NCBI GenBank assembly: GCA_009786775.1
Contig: WQRL01000072.1
Coordinates: forward strand, 1-7,753
Length of the DNA stretch: 7,753 nt
Direction: 5' to 3'
Source of the DNA: Oscillospiraceae bacterium
GTDB lineage: Bacteria > Bacillota > Clostridia > Oscillospirales > Oscillospiraceae
Below, one piece after another: positions 6,366-7,753 of the stretch. Both the position numbers and the translations under genes were made by a program. The notes beneath the pieces were generated by a model. It was not told where the DNA came from. It ran no database searches and saw only the letters and a program-made list of their open reading frames with translations. Position 1 is the first letter of the stretch. Each line of letters opens with the position of its first letter.

Positions 6366-7682
6366 ATGTTTTCAAAAATTCTAATCGCCAACAGAGGCGA
6401 AATTGCAATACGGATAATACGTGCCTGCAAAGAAATGGGCATTGCATCTGTCGCTGTTTATTCGGAAGCTGACAAAAGTGCAATGCATGTGGCACTCGCT
6501 GATGAAAGCGTCTGCATAGGTGCAGCAGCACCTAGCGAGAGCTATCTAAACGCAGAGCGGATTATAAGCGCGGCAATCGCCACAGGAGTGCAGGCTATCC
6601 ACCCGGGCTACGGCTTCCTCTCAGAAAGCACACGCCTTGCAGACCTGTGTGAAAAAAACCGCATTGCATTCATCGGTCCCAAGTCAGATATTCTGGCCAA
6701 AATGGGCGACAAAATTTCAGCCCGCCAAATTATGAGCAAGGCAGGCTTGCCGATTATTCCCGGTACGGAGATGCTTCCCAATGTAAAAGAGGCTTCCAAG
6801 GCGGCGGATGATATAGGCTACCCCCTTCTTCTCAAAGCCCGTGCAGGCGGCGGCGGAAAGGGCATCAGGCGGGTGGACTCGCCTGAGGAGCTTGAAAGTG
6901 CCTTTAGCATTGCAACGCAAGAAGCTCTGGCAGCTTTCGGAGATGGGGCCCTGTACATCGAAAAGCTCATTTACCCGACAAAACATATAGAAGTACAGCT
7001 TCTGGCCGATGAATATGGCTCCATAGTCTGCCTCGGCGAACGGGAGTGCTCTATTCAGCGCAAAAACCAGAAGCTGCTTGAAGAAGCTCCATCCACGGCT
7101 GTGAGCGAAAAGCTGCGCAAGAAGCTCTATGAGGTTTCCAAAAAAGCTGCCAAAGCGGTGAATTACCTAAACGCAGGCACTCTGGAATTTCTTCTCGACA
7201 AGAGCGGCAACATATACTTCATGGAGATGAATGTAAGGCTTCAGGTTGAGCACGGAATCACGGAACAGGTCACAGGAATTGACATAGTGAAATGGCAAAT
7301 CCGTATTGCAGCAGGGGTGAAGCTAGACTTCAAACAAGAAGATGTAGTTCTCACAGGTCATTCCATCGAATGCAGGATAAACGCAATGACAGTCGGCAAA
7401 GTAGCATTTTTCCATGTCCCCGGCGGACCTGAAGTGAGATTTGACACTGCGCTCTGGACAAGCTATGTAATACCTGTTCACTACGATGCCCTGGTAGGCA
7501 AGCTGATGGTTCACGCCTCAACTAGGGAAGAGGCCATACGGAAGATGCACGCAGCTCTTTGCGAACTGGTTATAGACGGTGTGCAAAACAATATAGACGA
7601 CCAACTGGAATACATCTCTGACCCTGAGTTTCAGAGCGGTGACTACTATACTGACTTCATTCAGAAGCGAGGTGGAGAATAA
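6366..7682 (+). CDS. accC: Biotin carboxylase subunit of acetyl-CoA carboxylase (AccC), with shortened loop
   Basis: AccC carboxylates the biotin of AccB with ATP and bicarbonate. The 438 residues cover the whole enzyme: N-terminal domain with IANRGEIAIRI (7-17), ATP-grasp domain with Lys116, Lys157 and the Gly-rich loop GGGGKG (161-166), and the C-terminal domain. Catalytic residues are present: Lys236, Glu274, Glu287, Asn289, Arg291 and Arg337 (E. coli 238, 276, 288, 290, 292, 338). Two usually conserved positions differ: Asn234 in place of His236 (QRKNQK) and Gly297 in place of Pro in QVEHPVTE. After Arg337 the segment reads INAMTVGKVAFFHVPGG. The usual E-D-P-x-x-F-x-P-S-P-G stretch is missing, about 7-8 residues short, with the frame intact. 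GGGGAAAG (6355-6362) precedes the ATG, and the stop overlaps accD by one base. Confidence 0.97.
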   Translation: MFSKILIANRGEIAIRIIRACKEMGIASVAVYSEADKSAMHVALADESVCIGAAAPSESYLNAERIISAAIATGVQAIHPGYGFLSESTRLADLCEKNRIAFIGPKSDILAKMGDKISARQIMSKAGLPIIPGTEMLPNVKEASKAADDIGYPLLLKARAGGGGKGIRRVDSPEELESAFSIATQEALAAFGDGALYIEKLIYPTKHIEVQLLADEYGSIVCLGERECSIQRKNQKLLEEAPSTAVSEKLRKKLYEVSKKAAKAVNYLNAGTLEFLLDKSGNIYFMEMNVRLQVEHGITEQVTGIDIVKWQIRIAAGVKLDFKQEDVVLTGHSIECRINAMTVGKVAFFHVPGGPEVRFDTALWTSYVIPVHYDALVGKLMVHASTREEAIRKMHAALCELVIDGVQNNIDDQLEYISDPEFQSGDYYTDFIQKRGGE

Positions 7683-7753
7683 TGGCATTTGGAGCAATTT
7701 TTAGAAAACCGAGAAACGAACTGGAAAAAGGCGGGCGCGCCCCCGAAACCCGC
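7682..7753 (+). CDS. accD: Acetyl-CoA carboxylase carboxyltransferase beta subunit (AccD), N-terminal fragment
   Basis: An open frame begins at an ATG overlapping the accC stop (TAATG) and runs off the right edge after 24 codons. The product begins MAFGAIFRKPRNEL, a short hydrophobic start followed by a basic stretch, similar to the non-conserved N-terminus of AccD (typically MF-x-x-LF-x-K-x-x). The zinc-binding Cys motif and the catalytic domain would lie beyond the window, so the identification rests mainly on operon position after accC. GAGGTGGAG at 7669-7677 at the end of accC provides a good ribosome binding site. accA is expected downstream but is not seen. Confidence 0.75.
   Translation, partial: MAFGAIFRKPRNELEKGGRAPETR

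Noticed and set aside
1..7753. A hidden novel system, mobile element, CRISPR array or riboswitch
   Set aside because: Nearly every base is accounted for by a standard FAS II operon; no repeats, transposase motifs or recognisable riboswitch cores are present, and the gaps are too short.

Overview
The window is one continuous stretch of a bacterial type II fatty-acid synthesis (FAS II) operon. All genes are on the + strand and packed end to end. The order is MarR-type regulator (3' end only, probably fabT), fabH, acpP, fabK, fabD, fabG, fabF, accB, fabZ, accC, accD (first 24 codons only). This is the classic Firmicutes order known from streptococci, lactobacilli and many Clostridia. The enoyl reductase is the flavoprotein FabK rather than FabI. 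Frequent ATA and AGA/AGG codons, GGAGG-type ribosome binding sites and a roughly balanced base composition fit a member of the Clostridia. The wording of the AccC C-terminal half resembles gut Oscillospirales/Ruminococcaceae proteins as I remember them, but that narrower placement is an inference.

Layout: bases 1-191 hold the end of the regulator, which overlaps fabH by 4 nt. fabH (188-1144) is followed by a 104-nt gap, then acpP (1249-1470), a 39-nt gap, and the overlapping pair fabK/fabD (1510-3359). After a 103-nt gap comes the overlapping pair fabG/fabF (3463-5414). A 30-nt gap leads to accB and fabZ (5445-6320, 3 nt apart). A 45-nt gap leads to accC (6366-7682), which shares one base with the start of accD. 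No stretch over about 105 nt lacks a gene. I see no tRNA, rRNA, CRISPR, insertion sequence or rho-independent terminator.

How the genes work together: AccC carboxylates biotin on AccB, and the carboxyltransferase (AccD here, with AccA presumably just downstream) makes malonyl-CoA. FabD moves the malonyl group to the ACP encoded by acpP. FabH condenses it with an acyl-CoA primer. FabG, FabZ and FabK reduce, dehydrate and reduce, and FabF performs later condensations. The MarR-type protein at the left edge is the likely repressor.

All complete genes are full length and keep their catalytic residues, so this is essentially an ordinary housekeeping region and I did not find a new system. Points worth a second look are: a 7-8 residue shortening of a conserved loop in AccC just after its catalytic arginine; an Ala in place of the usual Phe in the FabH primer pocket; an Asp in FabG that suggests NADH use; hairpins in the two ~100-nt gaps; and a palindrome just upstream of fabH.
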